64,000 nucleotides of DNA from Sporobolomyces roseus (Eukaryota; Basidiomycota; Microbotryomycetes; Sporidiobolales; Sporidiobolaceae): assembly GCA_016617785.1 (NCBI GenBank), contig JADILM010000005.1:744001-808000 (forward strand), written 5' to 3'. Positions 37,833 through 49,841 of this stretch are shown in pieces. A model generated the notes under the pieces. That model ran no database searches. It was not told where the DNA came from and saw nothing but the letters and a program-made list of their open reading frames with translations. How positions within the stretch are numbered: the first letter of the stretch is position 1; every line of letters begins with the position of its first letter. The translations under genes were made by a program, and so were the position numbers.

Positions 37833-40265
37833 CTACTTTCGATTATCGATGCGAGCCGTCTTTCCATCGATGAAAGCGTACAATTGAGCCTTGATAACGA
37901 TTCCGACATCTCCAGGCAACTTCGACCAGTACTCGGGAGTGAAGATAGAATCCGTGTCGATCGACTCGTTATTCCATCCGATGTTGAGAGTTGGAGCAGC
38001 TTTGAGAACGAGATCGATAGGAGCAACACCATTCAAAGGTTGAGTCGAAGGTGATTTGAGCCAGTCTCGAAGAGCTTCGACTCGACCTTCGACGAAAGTA
38101 CGAGCAGGATCTTCTTCGTCGAGGTGAACAACTAGAGATCGAGCGAAAGTGTGTGGCTGTACGAGGGAACGAGAGAGAATAGAAGGGAGACTCACAGAAT
38201 CGAACTAGATCTTTACGAATCTTCTCAGTTTCCTCTGCGAGTTTCAAGACGTCTTTGACGGTCTTTCCTCCTGCGAGCAAGTGCCTGCGCGAGAGCGGAG
38301 GGTGGTCAGTTGATGGATAATGAGCGAGTATTGGGGAGCGGAGACAGAGAAGATGAGAGAGCGGGAAGTGGAGAGTGAGGAGGAAATCAATAAAAGGTGG
38401 GTTAGCCAGAGAACTCACATTTCGAGAGCTTTGAATCCAATCGAAGGTTTTCCGTAGTAATCGTTTGGGAACAACTTGTAAGCGAGGTCGTAGCAGCGAG
38501 CGGCTTTCTTTGCATTCTCGAGATCGGCGAGTGCAGCGGTTCCAACTTTGAGCTCGAGAGGGTTCAGAGGTGCTTGAGCTCGTCGAGATGCAGCGTAGCC
38601 GAGTGCAGCGTGAGCGTGAGCAGTAGGCATGACCTGCGTGGAATGATAGAGAGATCAGTACTGACTGGAATGAGCAGTTCAAAGCTGAAAACCGAGAACT
38701 CACATGAGTCGAAAGTCGAGAAATGCGGACTCCTTTGTCATTGCGACGAGGGTTCGTACCGATGTACTCAGAAATGAGGTTTCTAGCGAGAACTTCGATC
38801 AACTCGAGCGAGAAGGCAGTCGTCGCAGAATCGCTCCAAGCCATCTGATTCGCTTCGACTCGATAATCTGGGGATCACAACACCGCTGTCAGCCATTACA
38901 AACGGAGTGAGTAGATGGATAGAGGTTGTTGTACTCACGCAGAAGCTGAGCTCGCATCATGCGATAGAACGTCGGTCTGAACGAGCTACCCTTGTTTTCC
39001 CACGCAACGTCTGGCCAAATTTCGTTTCCCTTTTCGATGATAGCGATGGCCAATTCGAGCTCGATAATCGCTTCACCTGCATCAATCAATCTCGACCGAT
39101 TCAGTCAAGCTTGTCAAAAAGGAAAGAGGAAATTGGTCGATCACTCACCGTGCTTTTTAGCAGAACTGTTGATGAACGCTAAGAGAACGGAACCTCGGAT
39201 GATGACTGATGCAGTTGTACGAATACTAGAAAGACAGAGAGAGGAAGAGTTGATCAGCCAATCGAGTACAGGCTCGTTTCCGGTACAAGTGCGAAAAGGT
39301 ACGAACATTGACCAATCTTGACCATTTCGACGTTGTTTCTCGAGATCGGCGATGATTTCTCCCGCTGTCCACCTCCGACCAATGAAGTACTTCTTGACCG
39401 ACGCTAGATGCATGAATTGGATACCGGTCAATTCGAAGAATCTGTCTCGATAGGACCAAGTTCCCATTTCGCTATTTGGTACCGCGAATGCTAGATGATC
39501 GATCAAGATGCATTCTGTCCACGATTAATGCTGATCAGTATTCTTCCAGAGATTCAGAGACGGATTCGACTGCGTACCAGCGAGTTGTTGATTGACGAGA
39601 CTTGCTGGTGCTCCCATAATCTCACCATCCTTCTTGAACAGCGCCTTGTCCAGGTCTGCCCAAGCTTTTGCCGCCATGTTCCAGCCATCGATCATCATCG
39701 AAATCGCACCATCGTGAAGCTGATAACCTTGAGCCTTTGCATGCATGACTCGTTGAATCCACGTCGAATGATACTTTTGACCGAGAGCTTTGATTGAACT
39801 CGGTACGAACGAGTTTCGCTGTTGACGAGCTTCACTATCTTGCACCACGTTGCGAGCAGCTACGTAACGAGCCTTGATCGTTGAATCCTCAGCGGTTCGG
39901 ATCGCTTCCGAATCTAGGGAAGCTCAAAATGCAATCAACGTTTGAAATTCGCCTCACGGAGACCGGGACTTACAGGCGAGGTTGGCATACGACCAGTTAT
40001 ATTGTCTCGAGTAAGCTTCGCCGCAACGAGCGTAAGATTTGCTCCAGTTTGGTTGAAGTTTGATACAAAGTTGACCGGCCGCCACAGCGTCGTTGAAGTG
40101 ATTGAGGTTGGTAAGGCAGTGACTTCTATTCGAGTGAAACACAGCTCGCTGTTTCTTGTCCGATTCGTCGATGAGAGTGAGAGCTTGAGAATAGCATTCG
40201 AGAGCTTTTTCCCATTCTTTCGCCGCGACGTGAGCATTTCCTTCAATCTTGAGCGCTTCAGCCAT
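37833..40265 (-). CDS. TPR-domain protein, tandem copy 2
   Basis: Same architecture and strand as the gene downstream of it. The start MAEALKIEGNAHVAAKEWEK begins the TPR block (ALECYSQALTLIDESDKKQR, FHSNRSHCLTNLNHFNDAVA, NWSKSYARCGEAYSRQYNWS). Later shared blocks: VKKYFIGRRWTAGEIIADLE, ELELAIAIIEKGNEIWPDVA, MPTAHAHAALGYAASRRAQA and CYDLAYKLFPNDYYGKP, the last matching YYDLALKLLPDDYYRK of copy 1. It ends YAFIDGKTARIDNRK at 37833. About ten exons. A 301-nt 5'UTR intron (40274-40574) is placed as in copy 1. Protein identity between copies is modest, so the duplication is not recent. Role unknown. Confidence 0.72.
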
Positions 40266-40834
40266 CGTCTAGCCTGTTTCCGCATATGGTCAACGTGTCA
40301 GTCGTTAGGATCTAGAGGAGAGAGGAAGGTGTTGAGAGGATGGATTCGAAACAGAGAAAGGTGCGAAAACGCTCAAACCTCCCCCCATCTTCCATAACCG
40401 ACAGACGAAGCTGCTAGAGGTCCAGTAGATCACCTATAGCCTTGAGACTACCCCTACAAGCTGTCCTCTTTCCTCTCCACCTTCATTCAACCTCCATCTC
40501 GAACCCGTGTTATCTCCCCTCTAATACACTCGAGAACCTCGAGATACAGCTGAGTAGAGTAGAGGGATACTTACGGATCGATTGAAGGTGCTTGCAGGTA
40601 GTTCAGAGCAGTGCAGTCGAATGAAAGTGAAAGGAAAGGAGACAACCTTCAAATTCTCCCTTCTTCCTCTCCCATCCCACTTGAATAAGCGCACGACTAG
40701 ATCAAAAGCGTATTGGCTAGCTAAAGACTACAAAGGAAGCGTGAGGGCTTCACGAGAAACGCTGCCCTACTTTCTCGTCTCTCCGAACTCGACCTCTCCA
40801 TCAGCAAAAGTTCTTTTCCCAATTAGTTTTGCGA

Positions 40835-40876
40835 GAACAATTGTGCTTCCTTCGCACAATTCGGACACAATTTGCG
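40835..40876. promoter_or_regulatory. Cluster of CACAATT-type motifs, left
   Basis: Within 42 bp are CAATTGTGC, GCACAATT and ACACAATTTGCGC, that is, three copies of one motif in both orientations. Probable transcription-factor sites; the factor is unknown. Confidence 0.4.
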
Positions 40877-42120
40877 CTTATTTGCCTACCTTCGATTCGA
40901 TTGTTCCTTCGCATACTGATAAGGTAGCAATAGTGCTGTGAGTACTATCATAAGCGGAAGTTCAGTCTGGTGAGGTGCGAGCGAAGTTTGACGATCAAGC
41001 CAAAACATGGTTCTCGTCGTCGCGCGAAGCAGCTCAAGGAGACTTACGTCGCCGGTTCGTCGACGATCTGGAAATATGGCACATCGGAGGGACTTGAGGC
41101 GAGAAACGAAAAAAAAAGAGTGTTGCGAAGAGGTCGCTCCGGGGAGGTTTTGATAGTCGAGGCGCGGGACTTGAGGCAAATTTGAGTGTGAGAGTTTTTG
41201 AGGGAGCGCGCCTCGAGTTTCTCTCTTTCCTTCCTTCATCTCACTCCCTCAATCTCGACATTACTCCCTCGACTCCAAACGCGCCTACAAGCACTCAGAT
41301 ACTACTCAATAACACTACACAGCAATCGCCGCTGCTTCAAGTCGGCTCCTTGCGCGTTGTGAGTTCATTGTTTACCTGACTCAACCGCGTCTTGCCTTTG
41401 TTTATCCGCTCGCAAATCTCGCCGTCTTCTCTTTGCTTCCACCGTGCATGTACGTCCCGCTCTGCTCACTCTCCAGCCGTGGAGACAACGTAGCAGTCGC
41501 AGTATCCTGACTTTGACGATTTTTTTCCAGAATATTCTCTCAACCTGAAGAGACCTTCCGGCTACCGCGGTTCGTCTGCCTGTCCTTCGCCTCTGCACTA
41601 ACGTCGCTTCTCGATCGTAGCTCCCGCTGAGTTTCCCTGTCATTCTGCGTTCTCGCTGTTCGTATTCTTTTTTCCTTTTCTCCTCGTTACGGAACTGACG
41701 ATGTTACGATTGATACCTTCCACAGCCGCATCGTTTATCGAATGACTCTGTTCGACCTCGCGACCCCGTTCTCGGCCTAGCAGAGTCGGTCGCTTGGACG
41801 AACGGCGCTTCTCGCTTCGCGTCTCGCTCTCGCTGCTTGGTCCGCCTATCGTACTGCTCTTCGGTAAGTACTACTCTGCTGCGACGGTTCTTTCGACTAG
41901 GATGTCCAGCTGTGATTGAGAGCGGGAGGTTAGGCTGTTGGAATCGAACAGGAGATTAGTTGTGGTATTAGCTCTCTATGCAATGATCTTTTATCGTCCT
42001 TTACTGGCTTTCGTTGTTTCCTAGGCGAGATTGAGAGCTACTCATCGACTGATTCGCGCGTTCTTCTCTGCCTCATCCTCCTTATTTGAGCTAATCCTCG
42101 ACTCCCTCGCCTGCTTATTG

Positions 42121-42245
42121 CGCACAATCGGGGCACAATTCAGCGACCCCCTCGAACAATTTGAGTCGAGCTTGACTTAATTGCGTTCGACATAGGCACT
42201 TGCACAATCTGCACAATTAGCGACAATTCTGCATCAATTGTGCGT
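42121..42245. promoter_or_regulatory. Cluster of CACAATT-type motifs, right
   Basis: GCACAAT occurs at 42122, 42133, 42202 and 42211, with variants GAACAATT and GACAATT between them and the reverse form ATTGTGC at the right end, all within 125 bp. The cluster sits about 370 bp before the ATG at 42614. Confidence 0.5.
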
Positions 42246-42613
42246 CGGATAAAATGCTGATGTCCCTTAGCTCTCTCGCACCACCTGGAGTACTCTACAG
42301 ATCGGGCTGAGCTGTTATTTGAGTCTCTAGGCAATGGCACTATGGATGGAGACCTGCATCGTTGATCAGACTTTGGTTTTGACTGCTCCTCGAATCTTGT
42401 CTCAGCTTCGTCTCGATGTCTCGCTTCTGCTTGCCCTTAGATCCAGCATCGATCTTGCGAGGTATACTCAGTCGCTCCTGACCTTCCTCGTCGTCGTCGA
42501 TCGGACTATCCGCGGAGGTGAAGTAAAGGAGACGATTATCTCTTTTCCTTTCTTCCTTCTTTCCCCCCCTTCCTTTCCTCACTCGTCGCGAATCCTGCAC
42601 CCTCGCATCGCTA

Positions 42614-43753
42614 TGCCAACTCCAAGACGAGACTTCCATACACCTCTCGAAGCTGGCGACCATCTCCCTCTCGAAGGTCCCTCGGTCTATCAAGGTTTGA
42701 CTCCCTTGAACGACTCGTCAACTCCGAACTCTCCAGCGATTCCTCCTCTTCGACCTGCACATGAAGCTCTTCTCGCAAAGGATGGACCAGCTCTCTCCCC
42801 GACAAGTTGGGTCATACAGCTAGAGGAGGATATCGGTCTTCCAAATGCAACAGGTCGCTTTCAAACTTGGGAAGCCAACGTCAAACGATCTGCGACCTCG
42901 CACAAAGAGTACCCCGTCTACTTGTACATGACTCGTCCTGGTCAAGATGCGATCAGGAGCGGGCAAGCTTCACAAAGGGGTGCGACGGCGTTAACGGAAA
43001 GGGTCACGACGGTTTTGCAGTGGATCGAGAATACAGCCTCTCACTACTGGTTCGTCTTGATCTATCTCTGTGTTAGACAGCGTATTGATCAAGAAGGACG
43101 AGGACAGCTGTTACGCTCGATTACAAGGTCGCGAAGTAGCGTACTGTTATGGACTTTACACTTTCGATCTTCCTGGTGAAGGTCGTTGTTGAGGGTTCAT
43201 CGTTGAGCGATACGTCACGGGAGACGTCTACGGATTGTCAGACTGGGCAAGGATCGTGCGAGCTATGGACTTTGAGAAGCCTATCATTGGGATGATTGAG
43301 CGCGGAGAGAATATGACATTGACGGCAAAGCAATTTGGCACGATCGTAAGCGTCTGTTTGAGTAGCATTCGAGTCTGGCCTATCGAGCTGATAGTAGCAT
43401 CAGCTCAACAATAGACTCGCAGCCAGTTGCAGCTTCAAAGTCGTTTCGCAGAATGCGCACCATCATTCGCTACCCCTTTCGAAAACCTCCTCATCCTAAA
43501 CTCTACGAACGCTTCTCACATACACTTCATTACGACTGGATTCGTCGTCCCCGAACCTATCGAGGTCGTCAAGGAGCGTCACGAACGGCAATTGAAACGA
43601 TACGAAGCGAGGGAAGGGGTCTCTTTGATGAGGAGGACTGGCAAGAGCAAGGCGAGACTCCTCCAACTCATGCAGCTCTTGTGGCAGTGTCAGAATCCTG
43701 CCGAGACCGACTGGTGTCCTTATCTGGAACGATTCGCAAAGTTGTTGGTTTGA
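42614..43753 (+). pseudogene. Unknown conserved-looking protein gene with an interrupted reading frame
   Basis: Start MPTPRRDFHTPLEAGDHLPL; the family is not recognised. Good protein-like sequence runs on through WVIQLEEDIGLPNATGRF, VLIKKDEDSCYARLQGREVA and GLYTFDLPGEG, then after a TGA at 43190-43192 in the same frame continues as FIVERYVTGDVYGLSDWARI. A normal intron follows (donor GTAAGC at about 43350), then a last exon with FITTGFVVPEPIEVVKERHE, stopping at 43753. To stay in frame one must drop 31 nt (43050-43080, GT..AG) and 18 nt (43176-43193, GT..AG, containing the TGA). Both are far below the 55-85 nt introns of this genome. It is a decaying gene, has extremely short introns, or holds sequence errors; I cannot decide. 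Confidence 0.5.
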
Positions 43754-43886
43754 GCGAGAGAAGTAGTTGTCGATTTTGTAATCTGAACAATGCCAATTAT
43801 CTCGATGTTCTCCAGTGACTGCAAGCATTCAAGACGAGCCTTCAACAGAGAGCAGAATCATGTTCACAGTACAAAAAGGGGTCAAT

Positions 43887-44770
43887 CTACTGAGCTGCCT
43901 GCAATCTTTGCTTCACGGCTGCGTGTCGTTCTTGTAGTTCCGCAAGTTGTTCCTCCCTGTAGTCCATCAATCCGGTCAGTACTAGAAAGCTGTCTGAGCG
44001 AGAGAAAAGAACTTACAAAGCGAAACAACCAATCTCGAGCTGCATATTTCCCGAAACGAGTTCCGTCCACCTCTTTTCCAAACGATTCAGCACCTCTCCT
44101 CCCTTCTCCTGATCCGCCTTCCTTCTTCTATTGACATCCTCGACTGTGGTCTTGACGGCCTCTCCTTCATTCTCAGTCCTTTTAATCGCATTCTCCATCG
44201 CAAAGTTCTGGACCCTCCAACTATTCGCTCCAAACTGATTCAACAGCGTTCCATTGATTGACCTCAATCTTTGGTGTTCCAACTGTGCCAAACTCGACTC
44301 GTACGCCTTCTCCCACGCTTCTAAAGAGTCTTGGTCTTGTTCAGAAGGGAATGGCATGGCGTATCGAGTCGTATCTAATCCTTCTCCCGCTTTCACTGGC
44401 TTCTTCGCTTGTAATCGTGCTAGTTCATTCGCGAGTAAAGGAGAGTGGGTAGAGGAGGTAGGGAGTGGTCGTGGTACAGAGAGGTGAGATAGGTTGGAAG
44501 GGTTGGTGGAAGGTTTAGCTGGGAGGAGTGATCGGAGTTCGACCGCAATGAGGGAATTGATCTGTGGTCCAAGATCTATAACACGGCTTCATCAGTACTG
44601 TCTAAGCTAGTGTGGGAGTGAGAGAGGGCTCACTCGGATTCTCATCTAAATCGCGATCGTAATCTGTCACAACACAACGAGACGAGTCAGTACAAGTTCA
44701 TGGATACTTCTGAGAGTAATAGCTTACAAGGTAGACTGTCTATAGGAGTATTGAAAGGGTTTGAAGACAT
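43887..44770 (-). CDS. Pre-mRNA splicing factor SPF27/BCAS2/Cwf7 (Prp19 complex)
   Basis: Core subunit of the Prp19 (NTC) complex that activates the spliceosome. The start MSSNPFNTPIDSLPYYDRDL keeps the N-terminal D-x-L-P-Y pattern of BCAS2. The body reads AWEKAYESSLAQLEHQRLRS, LLNQFGANSWRVQNFAMENA and LEKRWTELVSGNMQLEIGCF, the diagnostic coiled-coil region, and ends EEQLAELQERHAAVKQRLQA. At least four exons. Part of this gene (43940-44115) recurs almost unchanged at the right end of the window. It is divergent from the thioesterase gene (246 bp). Confidence 0.93.
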
Positions 44771-45016
44771 GTTGGAATTTCGCTGTCGTCTAGAGGAGAG
44801 AAATCCTCAAACTTTCGCAACGGATTTTCGCTCTCACTTTCGGAGTTCATTGATCCATTTCTCAACAGAGCAGGCAGAGTCTCGGACGCAATTGAAAGCG
44901 GTCGACGAAATCGATAATTACAATTGCTATTGATTAGAAACCGGCTATTTGCTTCGGGTTCTCTTCGGCTTCTCCTTCTGTTCTCTTTATTCTCTACTAG
45001 CTTCGGATCATACGAC

Positions 45017-46805
45017 ATGACAGAGTACGCAGCATCACAAGCAGAACAATCCATCATCTCAGCAATCGTTCGTCTTCCCCCTTCTTCCCTTTCTCTCCCC
45101 TTATCTTCATCTCTCAACTTCATGCTGATCTTCCTCTGCTCGCTCCGGATGTACAGGATCTAGAAGATATTGATCGTGACCTGTATAGATCTAAGGAACT
45201 ATGGAAGGTGAGCACAGAAGATCTCGTTCCACTTCCCCTCATCCGAGAAGCTGAACTCGCTTGAAATGTACAGCCTGGAGCAGGTCGAGGTGTATTCGGA
45301 GGTCAGATCATTGCTCGTGAGTCTTCAGAAGTATGCCGGAGCAACAGAAGTTATCCGAAAGCTGACTTCGCCAACTCGACTTCTTCCAATCTCTTGCAGA
45401 AGCGGCATGGGCTGCTACGAAATCGGTTAGAAGGGACGATGCAGATACGAAGAAGGGTCTTCACTCGCTCCACGTAAGTCCAGGTCCCTCCCCTCTCCCT
45501 CGTATCTCGCTCTGACTCCCTCATTTCGCAGTGTTATTTCCTCAACTTCGGTAACGCCGACATCCCCGTCCTCTACTCAGTCCAACGTCTACGAGACGGT
45601 CGATCCTACGCTACCCGAACAGTCCTCGCAACTCAAGCCGGCACCCCAATCTTCACTCTAACCTGTTCTTTCGCCTTGCCCGAACCTAAACAACCAGTTC
45701 GTGAATTGGGTCTACCGAGATGGCCCCTCAAGTACACGAGGACGGAAGAAGACGAGGAGGGGAAGGAGGGATGGGGAGAGAAGATTCCGGAACCGGAGGA
45801 GTGCGAGAGCACGGAGAATGTATTGAAGAAAGCGTTGGGAATGGCGAAAGGAGCGCTACCTAGCAAGCTACAGGACTAGTATGTCATGCTTTCTTGTCGA
45901 ACTACTTGAACAGAGAAGCTAACATGATGTCCATGATCAACAGTGTCGAACGCCAAATCGAAGAACGCAAATTGTCAAGTATCGAAATTCGCAACACAGA
46001 CAAGTAAGGCATCGCTTGCTCAGTTCCATGGTTGAGCGGATTGCTCACGGAGCTCCTCTCCCTGCTGATAGGAAAGACATTGGTCACATCTTCAGCTACG
46101 AAAGATCCGCTTCACAACAGTGAGTTTCCCTCCTCGCCTCGATTCAGACTATTAGCTCAATCTCATGTTCCCTCTCCCTTAACAGACAACTCTATTGGTT
46201 CCGATCTCGCGCTCCAGTCGTGAATGATCCCGCTTTCCAGAAGGTACGCTCTACCTCATCGCTGCGCTCTGTCGTTCTTCGCGCTGACTCGTTTCGACAT
46301 GTTCAACGACACAGTGTGTTCTAGCCTATGCTTCCGAGTACGTCGTCGGTGATACTCTATTTGAAGATTCTTCTTACTGATCGAGTCTTCTCCTTGGCCG
46401 TAGCTTGAATTTCATCGGTACCGCTGCTCGAGCTTCAGGACTCGGCTCATCGACTCGACCAAGATTGGGAATGCTCGCTTCCCTCGATCACTCGATGTAC
46501 TTCTACAACGACGACCTCAATGTCGATGGTCAGTCTTCTCTTTCCCTCGAAACTTCGAGTCTCAGCAAACTGACATATTCCAAATTCTGATGTTGCAGAT
46601 TGGATGCTCTTCTATATGGGATCTCCCGTTACCAAGTCAGGTCGAGGATTAGTGCAAGGTAGAATCTATAAGAGGGACGGAAGTTTAGCTGTTGTTTGCG
46701 TAAGTTTCTCATTTCTCATCAAATCTCGCATCACTAGATTCGCTGAACATGCTCTCGAATGTTTGCGAATAGGTTCAAGAAGGTGTTGTTCGAGCTGGAC
46801 TGTAG
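45017..46805 (+). CDS. Acyl-CoA thioesterase II (TesB/ACOT8/Tes1 type)
   Basis: Hydrolyses acyl-CoA to free acid and CoA, normally in peroxisomes. About ten exons. The start MTEYAASQAEQSIISAI is joined to DLEDIDRDLYRSKELWKPGA. The first hotdog domain has GRGVFGGQIIAQAAWAATKS and HSLHCYFLNFGNADIPVLYS, the second has GMLASLDHSMYFYNDDLNVD with the catalytic Asp, then WMLFYMGSPVTKSGRGLVQG. It ends VVCVQEGVVRAGL, with no SKL-type PTS1, so a peroxisomal location is not supported by the C-terminus. An acidic insert (EEDEEGKEGWGEKIPEPEEC) sits between the domains. Confidence 0.92.
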
Positions 46806-46988
46806 ATCGCTCTCACTCGAAGACTGTATAAGTTGTACGAATCTAATTTCAGAAAGGTGTAAAGTGTTCAAAGGCGAAAGAGGAGATTTGTTCGATAGTA
46901 GTACCAGATATGTAACGAAGAGAGTCCATGCTCCTCAAAGAAGGAGCTCAAGGTTTGCGAATGAGAGAAGAAGGATGTATCCGAAGTT

Positions 46989-48272
46989 CTAATGAATTCT
47001 CCTCCTCAAGGTAGGAGGTTGAGTAGGCATCATAGCTCGCTTAGTAGGGATCATTCCAACTCCTCCACCACTCACGCCGCCTGATGGTCCGGGAGCGCCG
47101 TCGAGCAAAGTAGCTTCGTCGACAGCACCTTCGAGAGTGTTCGACTTTCCTCCTCCAGGACCTCCTTCGCTCTCGTCTTCATCTCCTCCTGCCCATCCTC
47201 CCTCTTCCTCATCCTCACCCTCTTCACCTTCCGCTGCAGAAGGCTTGGCGCCAGCTGCACTTCCAGTTGCTGAGCCTGAGGCCGAGCCTGACAAACTAAC
47301 TGAGTCTTCGACGTCGGAGAGACTCGCAGATCCAGATCCGCTGGCAGATCCCGAGTTCGTGGCAGATGCGGTCGCTTTCGAGTCTGAGGCGCTACCTGTG
47401 ATGCTCGCTGATTCAGAATGAGAGGCCGAGCTGAAACAACGTGTAAAGGAGGGTCAGCCCGTCGAAACGAATGTCGAGGAAACGGAAAACTCACGAAGAT
47501 GCTCCACTTGCAGTGCCTGTCATAATGAGAGAGACAGTATAAGTCTCCCGCGGGCATTCAGGGAGTGAGGAACGTCGACTCACCTGAAGTTTTGGCAGAC
47601 GAGGTTCCACTCGAGACTCCCGAACTCGAGGACGAAGACGAGGAAGATTCGCCGAGGATCTTGTCTTTCCAACCATTCTGATACCTAAAAAATGTAGTAC
47701 GCTTGTCAGATCAAGCAAGTTTCAAGCGGGAGTTGAGAGTAGGTGCTCACCCGATAACGAGGAGAACGACAATGATGATCACGACGACTACGGAGATACC
47801 ACCGCAAACCATTGCTCCGCCTCCACATCCAGAGGACTGTTGCTGCTGAGTCTGAGAGCACGAATTGTTCAAGGTCCGTCAGTTGACATCGATTCGGGAA
47901 TAGGTAATTTCGAGGCGTGTGTCGACGACTCACGTATCCCGGCTGTCCATCAGCTAGACTCCTCATAGTCCAGATCCTCTTGTTCTTCTTTCCTTTCTTC
48001 TTCTTGTCGGCGACCATTTGTCCAATCAATTTCTCTTCGTCCTCTTCTTGCGACTCTTCATCGCTCGAGGGCGGGAGTGCTTTCGAGTAAGCTTTACCAT
48101 CAGTATCGGATAAGCGAGTCGTCGAGTTGTTGACGGGTTGATCTCGGTAAGGAGTTGAGGAAGTTCCTCTTTTGCCAGAGTGGGAATCATCCGAGGAGGA
48201 AGAAGAGGAGAGATCGGATTCACTCAAGAAGTCGTCATGGCGATCACGAGGAGTGGGAGTGCGTCGAGACAT
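46989..48272 (-). CDS. Ser-rich single-pass membrane protein, unknown
   Basis: Not recognised. The first exon (47934-48272) gives a Ser/Asp-rich N-terminus without signal peptide and a Lys-rich patch (ADKKKKGKKNKR). The second exon (47751-47851) encodes one membrane helix, GGISVVVVIIIVVLLVIG, preceded by GCGGGAMVC. Later exons encode a Ser/Ala/Gly-rich stretch of about 100 residues (SASGSASGSA repeats) that looks heavily O-glycosylated, then an acidic part and a basic end TQPPTLRRRIH. Basic residues before the helix suggest the N-terminus is cytosolic and the Ser-rich part lies outside, as in a wall sensor or anchor; this is inference from composition only. Confidence 0.65.
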
Positions 48273-48572
48273 ATTGACGAGTCGATGTGTGACGAGAGAA
48301 AGTGAAGGAAAGGAGGGAAAGAGAGGGAGAAAGAGAGGCGGACTGAAAAGGAGGTTCGAGTTGGTCCGCTACTCCGCGGTTTTTTGCTTCGAAGAGGTTC
48401 GAGAGGCGTCCGCAATCGATGACGACGACCGACAGCTTGATAGGTTCATCGTCTGATACGTCGAGCGAGTGTTGAGAATTCTCTCCTGTAGACAGAGACG
48501 CAAAGAGAGAGAGGGGAAAAGCCTCAGCTCGAATTGCAAGATTTTTCGTTTTCAAAGTGGGAAAGAATCGGT

Positions 48573-49552
48573 TTACAGAAGTTTGAGATGGCCTGTAACT
48601 TGATTGATGACTCGCACGGGAGCAGGTCCGATTCCGAGAACGGTAGTGCTGCCAGCAGCGACTTGAGTTCGACCACTGTGAAGCAGAGAGGCAGCCGCTC
48701 AGTTTCGGCTCTTATTCGAGACGGAAGGAGAATGTCAACTCACGCGTCTTGAATCGATCGAGCGCAGATACCGAGAGATTTGGCGGTAGCTTGTAGGAGT
48801 TCGAGCTCGTCTTCAGAATCGCATTTGACGGCAATCTTAGCTTGTCTGCGATTCAAACGAAGAAGCATGAGCACGATAATATAGCAGAGTGGACGAGGTT
48901 GAAGCTCACCCAGTTCTCTCCCAGTGATTGACGAGCTGTCGAGAAGAGTGATAAGTCAGTACGAATCCGAAAAAGCGAATTCGGAATTGCGCTTACGCCT
49001 GGATTCGAGCGATTCAGACTCTTGTAGCAGGCAAGGGTAGCGTGACTATGACATGAAGGATCAGTATAGAATGGAGGAACAGCTTCAGACCGCGACGTAC
49101 CCGCACTGAGCAGCGATTTTGCCTTTGTTCATGTTCAGATCGGTTCGAACGACGAGTACCTGTTCACTCGACTCGGTCAGAAGCGCTCTCACACAACAGT
49201 CAAGAGTGTTACGTACGAGTTTACAAGGCTCATCTCCTTCTGCTTTCACCGTCTTTAGCTCATCATCGTCTCCTTCCGATTCAGTTTCGTAATCTGATTC
49301 CTCCTCATCAGCCTTTTGCTTTCCTTTTTCGATCGAGCGCTATATTGAGAGTAGTCGTAAGCGATCTGCCTGTTCAGATTGTGGATCAAGACGTACAGTG
49401 ATTGGCAAAGTTGATCCAACTCCAACAAACTTGAACCAAGAAAGAGAGTCAGCGATCGCTTCAAGAGGAGCAAGCAATGTACTCACGTATCCAATGAGAC
49501 CACTAGCGAGTCCTACAGCAGCAGCAGTACCCCAAAGCGAAGGTTGTGACAT
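48573..49552 (-). CDS. PTH2: Peptidyl-tRNA hydrolase 2
   Basis: Frees tRNA from stalled peptidyl-tRNA; the animal form is anchored to mitochondria. Start [20 protein letters not shown] gives an N-terminal hydrophobic anchor. An acidic linker follows ([15 protein letters not shown]), then the whole Pth2 domain spread over small exons: [90 protein letters not shown], ending LKLL. At least seven exons, some of about 30-60 nt. Divergent from the RRM gene (289 bp). Confidence 0.95.
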
Positions 49553-49841
49553 CTTAATGAATTGATTAGAAGCGAGAATTAGAAAAGTCGACCTTCGAGT
49601 TTTTTCGACCTTGCTCCAACCATTTCCACTCCTCCTCCGACTCTTGCTTGTTGGGACTGAGCATAGAAGAATCTTGCTTCCAGTTGCTCATTCAGGACTG
49701 ACTCGAAACTCCCAGCTCTCCTTTTCTCTCTCTCCTTTCTTCTTCATCGATCGATCTCTCACCCCAAAAAACGACACCTTCGAAGAACTCTCTCACGCCC
49801 AGCTCCACGCTCACGTACGATCAACAAAGCAAATTGGAAGA

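Larger units (their letters stand above)
40266..42613. other. Gene-poor stretch between TPR copy 2 and the next gene
   Basis: About 2.3 kb without a supported coding region. The left 300 nt are the 5'UTR intron of TPR copy 2. From about 41200 the plus strand looks like a long pyrimidine-rich leader, with possible donor GTAAGTAC at 41871, so the next gene may have a long spliced 5'UTR. Two clusters of GCACAAT/ATTGTGC motifs are noted separately. Confidence 0.45.

Noticed and set aside
41365..41643. Arg-rich minus-strand frame in the gene-poor stretch
   Set aside because: Composition is what a pyrimidine-rich leader gives in antisense; no motif.
43190..43192. TGA as a selenocysteine codon
   Set aside because: Fungi generally lack selenocysteine insertion, the context is not that of a selenoprotein, and the in-frame 18-nt gap or a mutation explains it more simply.
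46780..46805. Peroxisomal PTS1 on the acyl-CoA thioesterase
   Set aside because: The C-terminus is AGL, not an SKL-type tripeptide, and no good alternative last exon was found.
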